NCBI GenBank assembly: GCA_019242385.1
Contig: JAFAVO010000266.1
Coordinates: 1-21,512, forward strand
Source: Gammaproteobacteria bacterium
GTDB taxonomy: Bacteria; Pseudomonadota; Gammaproteobacteria; Steroidobacterales; Steroidobacteraceae
Reading direction: 5' to 3'
DNA: 21,512 nucleotides
Position 1 is the first letter of the stretch; each line of letters opens with the position of its first letter. Under the pieces are notes generated by a model. The model saw nothing but the letters and a program-made list of their open reading frames with translations, was not told the origin of the DNA and did no database searches. A program made the translations under genes and the position numbers. Positions 14,368 to 21,512 of the stretch are shown one piece after another.

Positions 14368-15498
14368 TCAGGCCGCCCTGCGTGCGAACAACAGCACCGC
14401 GGCGGAGGTGGTGACCAAGGCGATCTCGAGCAACCGCACCATGTCCTGGGCCAGGGAATGGAACGAGGCGCCCTTGAGGAACAAACCCTGCATGAGGCGC
14501 AGCATGTGCGCGAGCGGATTGATGTTCGTGATGAACTGCAGCCACCAGGGCATGTTCTCCACCGGCGTCGCAAAGCCCGAGAGCAGCGCGAAGGGCACCA
14601 GCACGGCGAAGGCCCCCAGAAAGGCCTGTTGCTGGGTGTACACGAGCGAGGAGATGAAGAGGCCCACCCCCGCGCACGCCAGCGCGAAGGTGAGCACCGC
14701 GGCGTAGAGCAGCAGCAGGCTGCCGCGAAAGGGCACGCTGTAGACCAGCGTGACGATCAACAGGTACAAGGTCGCCTGCACTGCCGCCACCAGCAGCGGC
14801 GGCAGGAGCTTCCCCAGGGCGATCTCCACGGGCGTCGCCGGCGACACCAGCGTCTGATCGAAGGTGCCGAGCTCGCGCTCGCGCGCCACCGACAGCCCCG
14901 TGATCATGAGCGCGACACCGAGACTGAGCATGCCGACCAGGTTCGGCAGCATGTACCAGCGGTACTCGAGGTTGGGATTGAACCAGTCGGTCATGACCAC
15001 TTCGGCCTTCGGCAGCGTTGGCGCCGCGACCGCCGCACCGGGCTGCGGCGCGCCGCCACCGCCGGTCATCGCGCCGGACACGATCAGGCTCACGTACTGC
15101 GCGGCGATCTGCGCGGCATTCGAGCGCCGTCCATCGAGCAGCAGCTGCACGCTGGTCGGCCGCCCGGCGGCGAGATCGGCGGAGAAGCCACTCTGCAGCA
15201 CCAGGATGCCGATCACCCGCTCGCGCTCGAGGGCATCCCCGGCGACCGCCAGCTCGGGGAAGAGCGGCAAGGCGGTGAAGCTGCGCGAGCCGCGCAGCCG
15301 CTGCAGCACCTCGGCGGCATAGGGGCCGCGATCGAGATCCACGATGCCGAGGTGGATGTTCTTCACCTCCATGGTGGCCGCCGAAGAGAAGATGAAGAGC
15401 TGCAGGATCGGCGGGAGGATCAGGGAGAAACGTGCGCGCGGATCGCGCAACATGGTGATCAGCTCCTTCCTGATGATCGCCAGCAGCCGTTGCAGCAC
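14368..15498 (-). CDS. ybhR: ABC-2 type exporter permease, YbhR-like
   Basis: Inner-membrane permease of an ABC-2 exporter, 376 residues. The GTG at 15498 is chosen because AGGGAAGG stands at Shine-Dalgarno distance and the protein then begins with the family pattern LQRLLAIIRKELITMLRDPR; the frame upstream is not protein-like. One membrane segment at about 24-42 is followed by a large extracytoplasmic domain to about 210, with a Gly/Pro/Ala-rich stretch near 185-200. The conserved DWFNPNLEYRWYMLPNL then leads into five more membrane segments, with the ABC-2 signature ARERELGTFDQTLVSP and LLSGFATPVENMPWWLQ. It starts 13 bases after the stop of the paired permease, with which it should form a heterodimer driven by the fused ATPase. 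Last gene of the operon. Confidence 0.92.
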   Translation of the reverse strand: MLQRLLAIIRKELITMLRDPRARFSLILPPILQLFIFSSAATMEVKNIHLGIVDLDRGPYAAEVLQRLRGSRSFTALPLFPELAVAGDALERERVIGILVLQSGFSADLAAGRPTSVQLLLDGRRSNAAQIAAQYVSLIVSGAMTGGGGAPQPGAAVAAPTLPKAEVVMTDWFNPNLEYRWYMLPNLVGMLSLGVALMITGLSVARERELGTFDQTLVSPATPVEIALGKLLPPLLVAAVQATLYLLIVTLVYSVPFRGSLLLLYAAVLTFALACAGVGLFISSLVYTQQQAFLGAFAVLVPFALLSGFATPVENMPWWLQFITNINPLAHMLRLMQGLFLKGASFHSLAQDMVRLLEIALVTTSAAVLLFARRAA

Positions 15499-15511
15499 CG
15501 GGCACCTTCCC

Positions 15512-16681
15512 TCAGTCGATCCGCTTGTGCAGCCGCCGCCAGGTGAGGCCGAAGAACAGCGCGCCGACCGCGAGCATGAACACCATGTTGGGAATGAGCA
15601 CCGCCCAGACATCACCCGCCAGGAACACCGTCTGCAGCGAGATGTTCATGTAGCGCGCCGGGATGAGATAGGTGAGCGGCCGCAGCCAGCCCGGCATCGA
15701 GTTGATGTCGAACAGGAACCCCGAGAGCATCATCGCCGGCAGGTAGCCGGTCATCAGTCCGAGCTGCGCCGCCGCCATCTGCGTCTTCATGGCGACCGAG
15801 ATGAAAAGACCCTGACCGAGCGCCGGCACAAGGAACGCGGCGGACACGAGGCCGAGGGCGAGCGTCGAGCCGCGCAGCGGCAGGCGAAACAGCAACAGCG
15901 CGGTCAGCACGCACACCGCCATCGACACCATGGCGAGCAGGAAGTACGGCAGGGTCTTGCCGATCAGGATCTGTCCGCGCGTCAGCGGCGTTGCGTACAG
16001 CGCCTCGAGCGTGCCGCGCTCGTATTCGCGCGCAATCACCAGCGAGGTGAGCAAGGTGCCGAGCAGCGTCATGATGACGGTCATCGAGCCGGGGATCAGG
16101 AACCAGCGGCTCTCGGCGTTAGGGTTGTACCAGTAGCGTGCCTCGACGCTCACCGCCGGGGTGACCGGTGCGCCCTCCTGCATGGCGCGGTCGGCGAGAA
16201 AATTGCTCCACAGCGCACTCATGTAGCCGTGCACGAAGTTCGCCGTGTTGGGCTCTGCGCCATCGACCAGGACCTGCAGCTGCGCGGTCGTGTCCTCGGC
16301 GTGCAGCATGCGGCCGAACTGCGCCGGTATGACCACCACCGCCTTGACGCTCTGGTCCTGCAGCAGTTGCTCACCGCTGCGCCGGTCGACCGCCGGCACC
16401 ACCAGGAACCAGCGCGAGTGGCTGAGCGCCGCGGCGAGATCCTGCGCGTCCCGGCCATCGTCCTCGCGCACCACCGCGATCTTCACCACCGTGGTGTCGA
16501 GTGAGATGCCGTAACCGAACAGGAACAGAAAGGTGAGCGGCAGGACCACCGCGATGATCCAGCTCGAAGGATCGCGGGTAACCTGCTTGGCCTCCTTCAT
16601 CATCACGGCGCCGAGCTGCTGCCACCACGAGCGCAGGCGTGCGCGCCGCAGGTCCGAGTCCGTCGCCGCGCTGGCGTTCAC
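15512..16681 (-). CDS. ybhS: ABC-2 type exporter permease, YbhS-like
   Basis: First permease of the pair, 389 residues. The N-terminal cytoplasmic helix has VMMKEAKQVTRDPSSW (26-41), followed by a membrane segment at 42-60 (FLFLFGYGISLDT). A large extracytoplasmic domain extends to about 185, and RYWYNPNAESRWFLIPGSM precedes the five C-terminal membrane helices. The cytoplasmic coupling region VIAREYERGTLEALYATPLTRGQILIGK is the ABC-2 hallmark that contacts the ATPase, and LSGFLFDINSMPGWLRPLTY closes the fold. The GTG start overlaps the TGA of the ATPase gene by four bases (GTGA), so translation is coupled. Length, order and motifs match E. coli YbhS (and the related YhhJ); YbhS is favoured because two separate permeases follow the ATPase. 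Confidence 0.92.
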   Translation of the reverse strand: MNASAATDSDLRRARLRSWWQQLGAVMMKEAKQVTRDPSSWIIAVVLPLTFLFLFGYGISLDTTVVKIAVVREDDGRDAQDLAAALSHSRWFLVVPAVDRRSGEQLLQDQSVKAVVVIPAQFGRMLHAEDTTAQLQVLVDGAEPNTANFVHGYMSALWSNFLADRAMQEGAPVTPAVSVEARYWYNPNAESRWFLIPGSMTVIMTLLGTLLTSLVIAREYERGTLEALYATPLTRGQILIGKTLPYFLLAMVSMAVCVLTALLLFRLPLRGSTLALGLVSAAFLVPALGQGLFISVAMKTQMAAAQLGLMTGYLPAMMLSGFLFDINSMPGWLRPLTYLIPARYMNISLQTVFLAGDVWAVLIPNMVFMLAVGALFFGLTWRRLHKRID

Positions 16682-18420
16682 GCGGCCTCCGCTTCGACCA
16701 GCGCGATGAACGCATCTTCGAGAGTGGGCTCGGGCTGCCGCGCGCTGCGCACCCGCGCCTTGAGCTCATCCGGAGTGCCCTCGGCGACCTTGCGGCCGCG
16801 CCAGATGAGGCCGATGCGGTCGCAGTACTCGGCCTCCTCCATGAAGTGGGTGGTCACCAGCACCGCCACGCCGCGCGTGGTGAGCGCATTGATGTGGTGC
16901 CAGAACTCGCGGCGCATGAGCGGGTCGACGCCGCTGGTCGGCTCATCGAGGAACAGCACCGCCGGTGCGTGCAGCGTGGCGCAGGCGAGCGCCAGGCGCT
17001 GCTTGAAGCCGAGCGGCAGGAGCGCGGCGTTGCTGTGCAGATGCGGCGCCAGCTCGAACATCTCGATCATCGCCGGCACGCGCTCGCGCTTGGCGGCGCG
17101 CGACAGGCCGTAGATGTCGGCGAAGTAGTCGAGGTTCTGTCCCACCGACAAGTCGCCGTACAGCGAGAACTTCTGCGCCATGTAGCCGAGCCGCGCGCGC
17201 GCGCGGCTGGCTGCGTGCAGCAGATTGACTCCGGCGACGCTCGCATCGCCCCCGCTTGGCCGCAGCAGCCCACAGAGCATGCGGAAGGTCGTGGACTTGC
17301 CCGCACCGTTTGGCCCGAGGAGGCCATAGATCTCCCCGGCGCGCACCTCGAAGCCGACGTGATCGGCGGCGAGGAAGTCCCCGAAGCGGCGCGTCAGGTC
17401 CACGGCGCGCACCAGCGCACCCGCAGGTTCTGCTGCCGCCGCGCTCTGCACGGGCCAGCCGCGAGCGAGCAGACTCTCGCCTTTACGTGGCCCGCCGAGC
17501 AGCTCGACGTACGCGTCCTCGAGTCGCGGCTCGACCGGCTGATAGCGCGGGTCCGCGAACTCCGCCTCGCGGTGCGGTCTGGCGACCAGGCGTACGCTCG
17601 ACCCCTGGATCACGGCATCGAGCACGGCTTCGCGCGCGAGCTCCTGCTCGGCGAGCTGCCGCGCCTCACCCGCGAGCGTGCGCCGGCGGAACACGCGTCC
17701 GCGCACCCGCTCGCTGAGCTGCCGCGGCGGACCGTCGTACAGCAGCCGTCCGCGGTCGAGCAGCCAGATGTGCGCGCAGCGCTCGGCCTCCTCCAGGTAC
17801 GCCGTCGACCACAATACGGTGACACCGCCGGCCACCAGCTCGCTCACCATGCGCCACAGCTCGCGCCGCGAGAGCGGATCGACGCCGACCCCGGGCTCAT
17901 CGAGCAGCAGCAGCCGCGGTGAGCCGAGCAGCGCACACGCCAGGCCGAGTTTCTGCTTCATGCCGCCCGAGAGCTGGCCGGCGAGCCTCGCGGTGAAGCG
18001 CGTGAGATCGGTGAAGCGCAACAGCTCCTCGAAGCGCTGCGCGCGCGTGTCTGCATCGAGCGCGCGCAGACTGGCATAGAGGCTCAAGTTATCGAGCACC
18101 GAGAGATCCTCGTACAGCCCGAAGCGCTGCGGCATGTAGCCGATCTGCGCCTGCGTGGTGCCGCCTTCGGCGCTCGGCCTGTGCCCGAGCACTTCCACCG
18201 AGCCTGTGCTCGGCTCCATGAGTCCCGCCAGCAGCCGGATCAGCGTCGTCTTGCCGGCGCCATCGGGCCCGAGGAGTCCTAGGATCTTGCCGGCCGGCAG
18301 CTGCGCGGTGATGCCATCGAGGGCCCGCGTCGCGCCGAAGCTCTTCACGAGCGAGCTCGCCCGGGCCGCCGGCTGCGCAGGCGCTGTAGCGGCGCTCGCA
18401 CTCGGGTCCGGCGCACTCAT
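16678..18420 (-). CDS. ybhF: fused dual ATP-binding subunit of ABC exporter, YbhF-like
   Basis: Cytosolic motor with two ATPase domains in one 580-residue chain. NBD1 has Walker A GPDGAGKTT (51-59), signature LSGGMK (150-155) and Walker B LLLLDEP (170-176). NBD2 has Walker A GPNGAGKST (369-377), a degenerate signature LPLGFKQ (468-474), Walker B VLFLDEP (488-494) and the H-switch His525 in TTHFMEEAE. NBD1 carries Ala207 (STAYLEEAE) where the H-switch His would be. Asp instead of Asn in the first Walker A and the LPLGFKQ variant are typical of YbhF-type proteins. The ATG at 18420 starts just before the domain; the frame runs upstream into the adaptor gene but is not protein-like there. It lies 19 bases after the adaptor stop and overlaps the next permease by four bases. 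Confidence 0.95.
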   Translation of the reverse strand: MSAPDPSASAATAPAQPAARASSLVKSFGATRALDGITAQLPAGKILGLLGPDGAGKTTLIRLLAGLMEPSTGSVEVLGHRPSAEGGTTQAQIGYMPQRFGLYEDLSVLDNLSLYASLRALDADTRAQRFEELLRFTDLTRFTARLAGQLSGGMKQKLGLACALLGSPRLLLLDEPGVGVDPLSRRELWRMVSELVAGGVTVLWSTAYLEEAERCAHIWLLDRGRLLYDGPPRQLSERVRGRVFRRRTLAGEARQLAEQELAREAVLDAVIQGSSVRLVARPHREAEFADPRYQPVEPRLEDAYVELLGGPRKGESLLARGWPVQSAAAAEPAGALVRAVDLTRRFGDFLAADHVGFEVRAGEIYGLLGPNGAGKSTTFRMLCGLLRPSGGDASVAGVNLLHAASRARARLGYMAQKFSLYGDLSVGQNLDYFADIYGLSRAAKRERVPAMIEMFELAPHLHSNAALLPLGFKQRLALACATLHAPAVLFLDEPTSGVDPLMRREFWHHINALTTRGVAVLVTTHFMEEAEYCDRIGLIWRGRKVAEGTPDELKARVRSARQPEPTLEDAFIALVEAEAA

Positions 18421-18439
18421 GGGAGCAGGTCCGCTCGAC

Positions 18440-19504
18440 TCAATGCGCCGCGGCGGACGCAGCGGCGATGAGCACCGTGACCGGCATCCCCTGACGGAAG
18501 ACATTGTCAGGATCGCTCGCGACCACGCGGATGCGGTACACGAGGTCATCGCGCACCTGCTCGGTCTGCACGGTTTTCGGAGTGAACTCCGCCTCGGGTG
18601 AGATGAAGCCGACCGTCCCGGCATAGCGTCTGCCGGGCATGGAATCGATGGTCACTGACACCTGCATGCCGGGCTTGATACGCCCGAGCCGCGGCTGCGG
18701 CACATAGGCGCGGATCCAGACCGGATCGTTGAGGGTGAGCGTGTACACCGTCTGACCGGCCTGCACGATGGCGCCGAGCTCGCGCGCCCGTACCGAGATG
18801 ATACCGTTGCTCGGAGCGAGCAGCGTCGCGTCCGCGAGTGCCGTCTGCGCCTTCTCGAGACGCGCCTGCGCCGCCGCCAGCATCGCCTCCTGTGCCTCGA
18901 TATCCTCGATACGCGAGCCGCGCAGCTCGAGAGTGAGCTGCTCGCGCGCGGCGGCGAGCGCCGCTTCGCTCATGTGCACGCGCGCCTGCGCGTCATCGAT
19001 CTGCTGGTGGGTGACCAGGCCTGCCGCCACCAGCTGCTGTTGGCGGGTGAGCGTCACACGGGCATTCTCCAGGTCCGCGGCGCGCTGCGCGACGGTGGCT
19101 CGCGCCTGGCCGACCTCCTCCACACGGAACCCGCGCCGGGTCTTGTCGAGTTGCGCCTGCGCCTGCGCAACCTCCGCATCCGCGCTGTCCACGTCGGTCT
19201 TGAAAGGTACCGGGTCGAGCTCCGCGAGCACCTGTCCCGCAGCCACCTGGTCACCCTCCTGCACCTTCACTGCGGAGATGCGCCCGCTCACGCGAAAGGC
19301 GAGCTCGACCTGGTGCACATCGACGTTGCCCGAGAGCGAGAATGGCCCCGCAGGGTCATAGGCTCCGTGTTGCCGCCACCAATAAATCGCGAGCAAAGCG
19401 AGCAGCACGATGAGCGCGAGCGCCCCGATCAGCACAGTGCGGCGTGGACGGCGGCCGGCCCTCTGTAACAGGGTGTCGGGTGTTGTGGTGGTGGTGTCGT
19501 TCAC
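18440..19504 (-). CDS. ybhG: HlyD family adaptor, YbhG-like
   Basis: Periplasmic membrane-fusion protein of the ABC exporter, 354 residues. A Thr-rich start is followed by a basic patch and one membrane anchor at about 23-42, then GNVDVHQVELAFRVSGRIS (59-77), the YbhG/YhiI hallmark of the first lipoyl half. A long Ala/Gln/Arg-rich coiled-coil hairpin spans about 100-230. LLAPSNGIISVRARELGAIVQAGQ opens the second lipoyl half, and the barrel has VWIRAYVPQPRLGRIKPGMQV. The GTG start has GAGGGA five bases upstream. It is the first gene of the adaptor/ATPase/permease/permease operon, the same order as E. coli ybhGFSR. E. coli regulates that operon with CecR; no such TetR-like gene is in this window. 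An outer-membrane channel must be supplied from elsewhere. Confidence 0.93.
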   Translation of the reverse strand: MNDTTTTTPDTLLQRAGRRPRRTVLIGALALIVLLALLAIYWWRQHGAYDPAGPFSLSGNVDVHQVELAFRVSGRISAVKVQEGDQVAAGQVLAELDPVPFKTDVDSADAEVAQAQAQLDKTRRGFRVEEVGQARATVAQRAADLENARVTLTRQQQLVAAGLVTHQQIDDAQARVHMSEAALAAAREQLTLELRGSRIEDIEAQEAMLAAAQARLEKAQTALADATLLAPSNGIISVRARELGAIVQAGQTVYTLTLNDPVWIRAYVPQPRLGRIKPGMQVSVTIDSMPGRRYAGTVGFISPEAEFTPKTVQTEQVRDDLVYRIRVVASDPDNVFRQGMPVTVLIAAASAAAH

Positions 19505-19543
19505 CGCATTCCCTCGGCGAGAGGGCTATTGTGCTTGCAATTC

Positions 19544-19566
19544 CGGCCGGGCGCGCAGTCCGGCCG
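19544..19566 (-). terminator. GC-rich hairpin between the APC permease and ybhG-like genes
   Basis: CGGCCGG (19544-19550) pairs with CCGGCCG (19560-19566) around a nine-base loop. On the minus strand it begins 15 bases after the TAA of the permease and lies 40 bases before the adaptor start. It could end permease transcription or reduce read-through into the exporter operon. No T-tract follows, so confidence is low. I found no clear promoter for the exporter operon in this 77-base gap. Confidence 0.35.
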
Positions 19567-19581
19567 CCAACGGCTGCAGAA

Positions 19582-20901
19582 TTAAGGTTGCCGCGCCAAC
19601 TTCGGGGCGCGCAGCCAACCCCAGAGCCAGAACACCGGAACCCCGGCAAGTATCAGCCCGAAGAGCCTGCCGGTGTCATGGGGCTCGGTGATCAGGGCAT
19701 TGAGCACCATATAGAGCGAGGCGAGCACGAATATCAGCGGCACGATGGGATAGCCCCATACCCGATAGGGACGCGGCAAATCGGCACGGCGCACTCGCAG
19801 CACGAACACCGCCGCGACAGCGAGCGTATAGAAGGGCCAGATCCCGAGGACGAACTTATCGGCAAGCTGGGCAAAGTCGTTGACCAGGACGTAGACTACG
19901 CCGAGTGCCGTGGCGAGCCAGATCGCGACCGAGGGGCTCTCGAAGCGCGGCGACACGCGCGCCACGGCGCGAAAGAACAGCCCGCGATCGGCCATGGCAA
20001 AGAAGATCCGCGAGCCGGTCATCATCGAGGCGTTCAGTCCGCTGAAGGCCGAAATCACCACGGCCGCGGCGGTCACCGCCGCGCCCGCTCCGCCTAACAG
20101 CGGAATGCGCTGCGCGACCGTGGCCGCGATGAGCTTCTCACCCGCCATCTGGGCGGGTGCGAGCGCATACATGAAGCCGACGTTCACGACCAGGTAGACC
20201 AGCATGACGCAGGCGGCCCCGGCGATGAGCGCACGCGGCAGGTTGCGCTGCGGATTGCTGATCTCACCGGCCATGGAGGCCGGATCCGCCCAGCCATCGT
20301 AGGTCCACAGCACTGGAATGAGTGCGGTGGCGAGCAGCGAGAGCGGCAGCGTAGTGCGCCCGGGCTGGTGGAAATGAGCCGCGCTGCCGCCGACCGCGGT
20401 GAAGGCCAGGAGACCGAGCGCCATCAGCAGCGCAAATTTCACCGCGGTCGTCGCACTCAACACCGCCGCGGCTCTCTGTACACCCAGGTAGTTGATCGCG
20501 CCGATCGCGACGATGGCGAGTGCAGCGATGTAATGCACCTGCAGTGCCGAGAGCGGCACGAAGTAGCCGAGATACTCGGCGAAGATCGTGGCGATCGCAC
20601 CGAGTGCCGCGGCGCGGATGACGACCAGCTCGGTCCAGCCGAAGAGGAACGCGGGCAACGGGCCATAGCCCTCGAGCAGATAGGCGAAGATGCCGCCCGA
20701 GCGCGGCAGCGCGCCTGCGAGCTCGGCGACCGAGAGCGCGCCGCAGAGCGCAATGATGCCACCCAGCACCCAGCACAGAAGCATCGTGCCCGGTGCCTGC
20801 AGCTGTGCGGCAACCGTCGCCGGCACGCGGAAGATCCCGCTACCGATCGCCACTCCGACGGAGACGGCGATGGTCTGCAGCAGGCTCACCGAGCGCGGCA
20901 T
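19582..20901 (-). CDS. APC superfamily amino-acid permease
   Basis: Secondary transporter with about twelve membrane helices, 439 residues from ATG 20901. The first helix has the APC substrate-binding hallmark VAIGSGIFRVPATV (17-30), and later helices carry ELAGALPRSGGIFAYLLEGYG, PVLWTYDGWADPASMAGEISNPQRNLPRALI and SAFSGLNASMMTGSRIFFAMADRGLF. These blocks are typical of the LAT/SteT-like branch of amino-acid transporters and exchangers. The polar YRVWGYPIVP near 385-395 is also family-typical. GTG at 20925, overlapping the glcF stop by eight bases, is an alternative start; ATG is preferred for its fit to family N-termini and the GGGGCGAG upstream. It lies directly downstream of glcF on the same strand, so co-transcription is likely, but the substrate is unknown. 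Confidence 0.9.
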   Translation of the reverse strand: MPRSVSLLQTIAVSVGVAIGSGIFRVPATVAAQLQAPGTMLLCWVLGGIIALCGALSVAELAGALPRSGGIFAYLLEGYGPLPAFLFGWTELVVIRAAALGAIATIFAEYLGYFVPLSALQVHYIAALAIVAIGAINYLGVQRAAAVLSATTAVKFALLMALGLLAFTAVGGSAAHFHQPGRTTLPLSLLATALIPVLWTYDGWADPASMAGEISNPQRNLPRALIAGAACVMLVYLVVNVGFMYALAPAQMAGEKLIAATVAQRIPLLGGAGAAVTAAAVVISAFSGLNASMMTGSRIFFAMADRGLFFRAVARVSPRFESPSVAIWLATALGVVYVLVNDFAQLADKFVLGIWPFYTLAVAAVFVLRVRRADLPRPYRVWGYPIVPLIFVLASLYMVLNALITEPHDTGRLFGLILAGVPVFWLWGWLRAPKLARQP

Positions 20902-20917
20902 GCGCTCGCCCCATTGA

Positions 20918-21512
20918 TCAGCCACCGTCGAGTCTCGCGGCCATGAGCTCCACCCAGTGGCACACCGGGAGTGAGGTGCCGTTGCGCAGATGTGCCAGGC
21001 AGCCGATGTTCGCGGTGGCGATGAGCTCGGGCGCATCGGCCTCGAGCGCACTCACCTTGGCGCGCAGCAGGCGCGTCGCGAGCTCCGGCTGAAGCAGCGA
21101 GTACGTGCCGGCCGAACCGCAGCACCGGCCCCCATCGGAGACCGTGGTAAGGGTAAAGCCTGCCGCCTGCAGCAGCGGCTCGACGGTGCCCGCGGCCCGC
21201 AGCGCGTGCTGCAGGGTGCAGGGTGCATGGAACGCCGCGCGCACGGGTGCACGCGTTCCTGCCGCAGCGCTCGCCTCCGCGAGCGCTGCACGCAGCGCGC
21301 CGGCATGAGCCGCGAGCAGCTGACCGATATCGCGCCCGAGCGCGCTCACGCGCGCGGCGCGATCGGCATAAGCGGGGTCGTCGCGCAGCAGCTGCCCGTA
21401 GTCGCACACCATCGCCGCGCAGGCACTCGCGGCGAACACCACCGCCTCTGCGCCGGCCTCGATGTGCGGCCAGAGCGCATCGATGTTGCGCCGCGCCTGG
21501 GCGCGCGACTCC
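20918..21512 (-). CDS. glcF: glycolate oxidase iron-sulfur subunit GlcF, C-terminal part
   Basis: Subunit of glycolate dehydrogenase (GlcDEF), which oxidises glycolate to glyoxylate at the membrane and passes electrons onward. Only the last 197 codons are in the window; the frame continues past the right edge, beginning ESRAQARRNIDALWPHIEAGAE, a standard GlcF segment. The two Cys-rich CCG-type domains are represented by SACAAMVCDYGQLL, HAPCTLQHALRAAG, GGRCCGSAGTYSLLQPELATRL and ANIGCLAHLRNGT, giving the expected cluster-binding cysteines. The N-terminal 2x[4Fe-4S] ferredoxin domain is off the edge. The usual GlcF sequence reads SGCGATVKEYG where this has SACAAMVCDYG, a modest divergence including an extra Cys. 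An amino-acid permease follows 16 bases later, not a GlcA-type glycolate permease. Confidence 0.93.
   Translation of the reverse strand, partial: ESRAQARRNIDALWPHIEAGAEAVVFAASACAAMVCDYGQLLRDDPAYADRAARVSALGRDIGQLLAAHAGALRAALAEASAAAGTRAPVRAAFHAPCTLQHALRAAGTVEPLLQAAGFTLTTVSDGGRCCGSAGTYSLLQPELATRLLRAKVSALEADAPELIATANIGCLAHLRNGTSLPVCHWVELMAARLDGG

Noticed and set aside
14339..15505. 388-codon minus-strand frame overlapping the YbhR-like gene
   Set aside because: Same strand but a different frame; the competing frame has membrane helices and ABC-2 motifs, while this one is Arg/Ala/Gly-rich noise.
14170..17922. three long plus-strand open frames (14170-15546, 15344-16504, 16639-17922)
   Set aside because: All are antisense to the ybhGFSR-like operon, rich in Arg/His/Gln, and lack family motifs or ribosome sites.
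1..21512. search for defence systems, toxin-antitoxin pairs, CRISPR, insertion sequences, tRNA and attachment sites
   Set aside because: No regularly spaced repeats, transposase motifs, cloverleaf or small toxin-antitoxin-like gene pairs were seen; gaps are short and explained by stem-loops or control regions.

Overview
The window reads as the chromosome of a GC-rich gammaproteobacterium. The evidence is dense coding with short gaps, strong G/C preference at third codon positions, frequent GTG starts, and gammaproteobacterial gene families (BipA/TypA, FolE, AcrAB-type RND pump, YbhGFSR-type ABC exporter, GlcF). The relatedness to Steroidobacter/Nevskia/Xanthomonas-like bacteria is inferred from general character only. 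I see no tRNA, rRNA, insertion sequence, phage gene or CRISPR array, and no gene-free stretch longer than about 115 bases.

Left part (1-4224). The 3' part of bipA/typA enters from the left edge and converges on a minus-strand cluster transcribed DUF6356-like membrane protein, then YeiH/UPF0324 transporter (stop and start share one base), then folE. A Lrp/AsnC regulator resembling E. coli DecR is divergent from this cluster. The 111-base gap between them holds a perfect 15-bp palindrome and two GCAAAGAG repeats 11 bp apart, a plausible operator region.

Efflux block 1 (4233-11821). A MarR regulator, a NodT-type outer-membrane lipoprotein and an EmrA-type adaptor form a tight minus-strand operon that has no EmrB partner. 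Divergent from it is an AcrA-type adaptor plus RND permease pair without its own outer-membrane factor. The shared control region holds a good sigma70-like promoter for marR and an 8-bp direct repeat with a 15-bp period. The two halves probably cooperate through the single outer-membrane channel.

Efflux block 2 (11901-19504). On the minus strand, a four-gene ABC exporter operon in the E. coli ybhG-F-S-R order is followed by a TetA-like MFS transporter abutting a secreted phosphoesterase (TGAATG junction). A 17-position stem-loop with one mismatch separates the convergent RND and phosphoesterase genes.

Right part (19582-21512). An APC-family amino-acid permease lies just downstream of the 3' part of glcF (glycolate oxidase iron-sulfur subunit), which runs off the right edge.

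Overall this is an efflux-rich but recognisable region: RND, EmrA-type, ABC-2 and MFS exporters within about 15 kb. I did not find a convincing wholly new system. The most interesting items are regulatory DNA (3681-3724, 7406-7445, 11826-11894, 14284-14310) and the unusual composition of the MarR-centred efflux locus.
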